Source: Candidatus Didemnitutus sp. (lineage in GTDB: Bacteria > Verrucomicrobiota > Verrucomicrobiia > Opitutales > Opitutaceae). Taken from it: a DNA stretch of 7,368 nucleotides. How positions within the stretch are numbered: the stretch's first letter is position 1; each line of letters opens with the position of its first letter. The stretch is from the NCBI GenBank assembly GCA_030682505.1, contig JAUXOH010000127.1, forward strand, positions 1 to 7,368. Direction: 5' to 3'. The position numbers and the translations under genes are program-made. Positions 4,683 through 7,368 of the stretch are shown here, piece after piece. The notes below the pieces were generated by a model. The model was not told the origin of the DNA. It saw nothing but the letters and a program-made list of their open reading frames with translations, and ran no database searches.

Positions 4683-7368
4683 ATGGTCGCCTCGAGCTTT
4701 ATCGTCACTCTCAACGGCACGGCCGTTCGCGTGGAAGGCCTGGCGCCCACCACCACGCTGCTCGAATGGCTGCGCTCGACCGGGCGCACCGGCTCGAAGC
4801 GCGGCTGCGACGAGGGCGATTGCGGGGCCTGTTCCGTCGCCCTGGTGGAACGCGACGGCGCCGGTCGCGCCACGTATCGTTCGATCAACAGTTGCATTGC
4901 CTTGCTGCCGATGTTTGCCGGTCGCGAAATCTGGACGGTGGAAGGCCTCGCCCGGGGCAAGGAATTGCATCCGGTGCAAACCGCAATGGTGGAGCACTAC
5001 GGTTCGCAATGCGGCTACTGCACGCCGGGCTTTGTCGTCTCCCTGTTCGAGGGCTATTATCGGGGCGACTGCCAGACGCCCGCGAAGATCAACGATCAAC
5101 TCTGCGGCAATCTCTGCCGGTGCACCGGCTACCGCGCGATCCGCGATGCGGCCCTCGAGGTGTGCCAGTCGGAGCGCACCGAGCCGACGGGCGCCCAGGA
5201 TGCTTTTGCCGCGCGCCTGACCCAACCGGTGGCCGCGATGGAGGGGCTCAACTACGCCCTCAACGACGAACGGTTTCTGCGCCCGACCTCACTGGTTGAA
5301 CTGTTCCAGATGAAGGGGGCCCACGCCGACGCGCGCTTGGTGGCGGGCGCGACGGAGATCGGGGTGGAGTTGAACAAGAAGGCGAAGAAGTTCCCGGTGC
5401 TCATTTCGACCGAGGCCGTGCCCGACCTGACGCAGTTGACGCGCGCCGCCGACGGGAGCTGGCGCATCGGCGCGGCGGTCACGTTCACGGCGATCGAGGA
5501 GCAGCTGGCGGGCGAGTATCCTTCCCTCGCGCGCATGGTGCGAGTCTTTGCCGCCCGGCAGATCCGCAACCGGGCCACGATGGGCGGCAACATCGCGACG
5601 GCCTCGCCGATCGGCGACAGTGCGCCGGTGTTGCTGACCTTTGATGCCTCGGTCGTGCTCGCTTCCCCGGCCGGGGAACGCGCAGTGCCGCTGGCGGAGT
5701 TTTTCACCGGCTATCGCCAGACCGCGCTGCGGACGGATGAGATCATCAAGGAGATCGTGCTGCCCCCCGCGCAACCGACCGGTGGTCTGACGCGGCGGGC
5801 GGGCTTCGACAAGGTTTCCCACCGCGTGGAACTCGACATCAGTATCGTCGCGGCGGCCTTTTGCGTGGACCTCGATGCCGACGGTGTTGTGCGCCGGGCA
5901 CGGCTTGCCTATGGCGGGGTGGCCGAGCGCACCAAGCGCGCGCTCCAAGCCGAGGCGGCGCTGGTCGGGCGGAAAATCGCGGACGCGGCGGTTGACGTCG
6001 CCGGGATTCTGCGCACCGAGTTCACGCCCATCGATGATGTGCGCAGCGGTGCGGCCTACCGGCGCGCCCTGGTGGTTTCGTTGTGGGAGAAATTTGCGTC
6101 CGGCGAACAGAGTGAAGTGCACGATGGCGCGGCGGCCTATGCCTTCAGCGGCCCGTGGCCGGTGGACGATGCGACGCGCCATCTCCGGCACGAAAGCGCC
6201 GTGGGTCACGTGACCGGCAGCGCGCTCTACGTGGACGACACGGCGCAACGCCGGCGCATGCTCGACGTCTGGCCCATCATGGCGCCGCACGCGCACGCGA
6301 GGATCACGAAACGCGATGCGACCGCGGCCCGGCAGTTCCCCGGCGTGCACGCGGTGTTGCTGGCGGAGGATATTTCCGGCGAGAACAACGTGGGCGTGGC
6401 GCGGCACGACGAGCCGCTCTTTGCCGACGATGACGTGCGCTACCACGGGCAGATGATCGGTGCCGTCGTCGGGGAATCCCTCGCCGCGTGCCGCGCCGCC
6501 GCCGCCCTGGTGGAAGTTGACTATGAGCCGCTGGTGCCGGTCTTGGGCCTCAAGGAGGCAATGGCGCGCAACAGCTATCACACCGAGCCGCATACGCTGA
6601 CCCGGGGAGACTGCGCGGCGGCCCTGGCTCAGGCACCGCTCCGCTTTGCCGGCGAGTTTGAGTTCGGTGGACAGGAGCATTTTTATCTTGAGACCCACGC
6701 GGCTTGGGCGGAGGCCGGCGAGGACGACACGGTCTTGATCAATTCGTCGACGCAGCATCCCTCGGAGATCCAGACCATCGTCTGTGAGGTGCTCGGACTG
6801 GCGAAGCACAAGATCGTCGTGCAGGCGCCGCGCATGGGCGGTGGCTTTGGTGGCAAGGAGACGCAGGGCAATGCCTTCGCGGCGATTGCGGCGCTGGCGT
6901 CTCGCCAGACGGGTCGGCCGGTGCGCGTGCAGCTCGACCGCGATCTCGACATGACGCTCACGGGCAAGCGGCATCCGTTTTTTGGACGCTTCGAAATCGG
7001 CCATGACGCGGACGGACGCATTCTCGCGGCGCACATCGAACTCGTTTCGGACGGCGGTTGGTCGCTCGATCTGTCGCAACCGATCGTGGATCGCGCGCTG
7101 TTTCATTTGGACAACGCCTACTACCTGCCGGCGGTGCATTTCACCGGGCGGGTGGCGAAGACCAACACGACCTCGCACACGGCATTTCGGGGGTTCGGTG
7201 GTCCGCAGGGGATGCTGGTGATGGAGGAGATCATGGATCGCGTCGCCCGGCGTCTCGGTTTGCCCCCGGAAGTCGTGCGCGAGCGCAATCTTTACCACGG
7301 CTCCGGCGAGACGAACCGAACCCACTATCTCGAGGACGTCGGCGACAACCGGATTCAGGAAATCTGGC
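4683..7368 (+). CDS. xdh: Xanthine dehydrogenase, single-chain FeS-FAD-molybdopterin fusion (3' end outside window)
   Basis: One frame stays open from ATG 4683 to the window end, giving 895 codons. Order: a plant-type 2Fe-2S domain (Cys42, 47, 50, 71); a second 2Fe-2S domain (Cys110, 113, 145, 147); an FAD domain (VAGATEIG at 220-227, ATMGGNI at 298-304) to about 471; a short linker; and the molybdopterin domain from about 500 (HESAVGHVTG). Active-site residues match bovine XDH with a constant offset of 76: Gln691 (767), Glu726 (802), Arg804 (880), Arg836 and Phe838 (912, 914). The Glu and Arg pair is typical of purine-oxidising XDH rather than aldehyde oxidase. By that alignment about 360 residues, including the catalytic-base Glu region, lie beyond the window. 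It should oxidise hypoxanthine and xanthine to urate, normally with NAD+. Motifs such as STQHPSEIQ resemble bacterial XdhB rather than animal XDH. ATG 4683 follows the allE stop by 4 bp. Confidence 0.93.
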   Translation, partial: MVASSFIVTLNGTAVRVEGLAPTTTLLEWLRSTGRTGSKRGCDEGDCGACSVALVERDGAGRATYRSINSCIALLPMFAGREIWTVEGLARGKELHPVQTAMVEHYGSQCGYCTPGFVVSLFEGYYRGDCQTPAKINDQLCGNLCRCTGYRAIRDAALEVCQSERTEPTGAQDAFAARLTQPVAAMEGLNYALNDERFLRPTSLVELFQMKGAHADARLVAGATEIGVELNKKAKKFPVLISTEAVPDLTQLTRAADGSWRIGAAVTFTAIEEQLAGEYPSLARMVRVFAARQIRNRATMGGNIATASPIGDSAPVLLTFDASVVLASPAGERAVPLAEFFTGYRQTALRTDEIIKEIVLPPAQPTGGLTRRAGFDKVSHRVELDISIVAAAFCVDLDADGVVRRARLAYGGVAERTKRALQAEAALVGRKIADAAVDVAGILRTEFTPIDDVRSGAAYRRALVVSLWEKFASGEQSEVHDGAAAYAFSGPWPVDDATRHLRHESAVGHVTGSALYVDDTAQRRRMLDVWPIMAPHAHARITKRDATAARQFPGVHAVLLAEDISGENNVGVARHDEPLFADDDVRYHGQMIGAVVGESLAACRAAAALVEVDYEPLVPVLGLKEAMARNSYHTEPHTLTRGDCAAALAQAPLRFAGEFEFGGQEHFYLETHAAWAEAGEDDTVLINSSTQHPSEIQTIVCEVLGLAKHKIVVQAPRMGGGFGGKETQGNAFAAIAALASRQTGRPVRVQLDRDLDMTLTGKRHPFFGRFEIGHDADGRILAAHIELVSDGGWSLDLSQPIVDRALFHLDNAYYLPAVHFTGRVAKTNTTSHTAFRGFGGPQGMLVMEEIMDRVARRLGLPPEVVRERNLYHGSGETNRTHYLEDVGDNRIQEIW

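Noticed and set aside
3920..4960. A 346-codon - strand open frame across allE and the start of xdh
   Set aside because: It spans two well-supported + strand genes and their junction, has no recognisable motif, and follows from high GC content.
5289..7325. A 678-codon open frame on the - strand opposite xdh
   Set aside because: Its codons are in exact register with those of xdh, so it can only be closed where xdh uses TTA, CTA or TCA, which are rare in GC-rich genes; its end at 5289 is a TCA serine codon of xdh. The translation is Arg/His-rich with no family-like motif.

Overview
The window is about 7.4 kb of dense, GC-rich bacterial DNA. All genes are on the + strand and are packed as one apparent operon for oxidative purine and allantoin breakdown. 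In order it holds: the 3' end of a malate synthase A gene (1-354); 2-oxo-4-hydroxy-4-carboxy-5-ureidoimidazoline (OHCU) decarboxylase uraD (361-873); 5-hydroxyisourate (HIU) hydrolase uraH (876-1220); an M20-family allantoate amidohydrolase, probably allC (1225-2478); allantoinase allB (2532-3929); (S)-ureidoglycine aminohydrolase allE (3935-4678); and a xanthine dehydrogenase with all domains in one chain (4683 to beyond the window end, 895 codons visible). Intergenic gaps are 6, 2, 4, 53, 5 and 4 bp. Only the 53-bp gap before allB could hold a control element.

Read as chemistry, the genes form a nearly continuous route. XDH converts hypoxanthine and xanthine to urate. A urate-oxidising enzyme, not in the window, would make 5-hydroxyisourate. 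UraH converts that to OHCU, UraD gives (S)-allantoin, AllB gives allantoate, AllC gives (S)-ureidoglycine and AllE gives (S)-ureidoglycolate. A ureidoglycolate lyase or amidohydrolase, also not in the window, would release glyoxylate. The linked malate synthase would condense glyoxylate with acetyl-CoA to malate. The gene set therefore suggests purines used for carbon as well as nitrogen. The two gaps are the urate oxidation step and the ureidoglycolate-cleaving step; both genes could lie just outside the window.

The organism is a high-GC bacterium. Most genes lack a strong Shine-Dalgarno sequence and starts sit immediately after the preceding stop. Bacterial-type XDH motifs in a fused chain, together with malate synthase A and an allC-allB-allE set, would fit a Verrucomicrobiota (Opitutaceae-like) or similar lineage. 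That assignment is a guess from general style, not from a marker gene. No RNA gene, mobile element, CRISPR array or convincing terminator was seen.

The most notable points are the single-chain XDH, the physical link of malate synthase to purine catabolism, and the two missing steps. The individual enzyme families are well known. I saw no evidence of a wholly new system.
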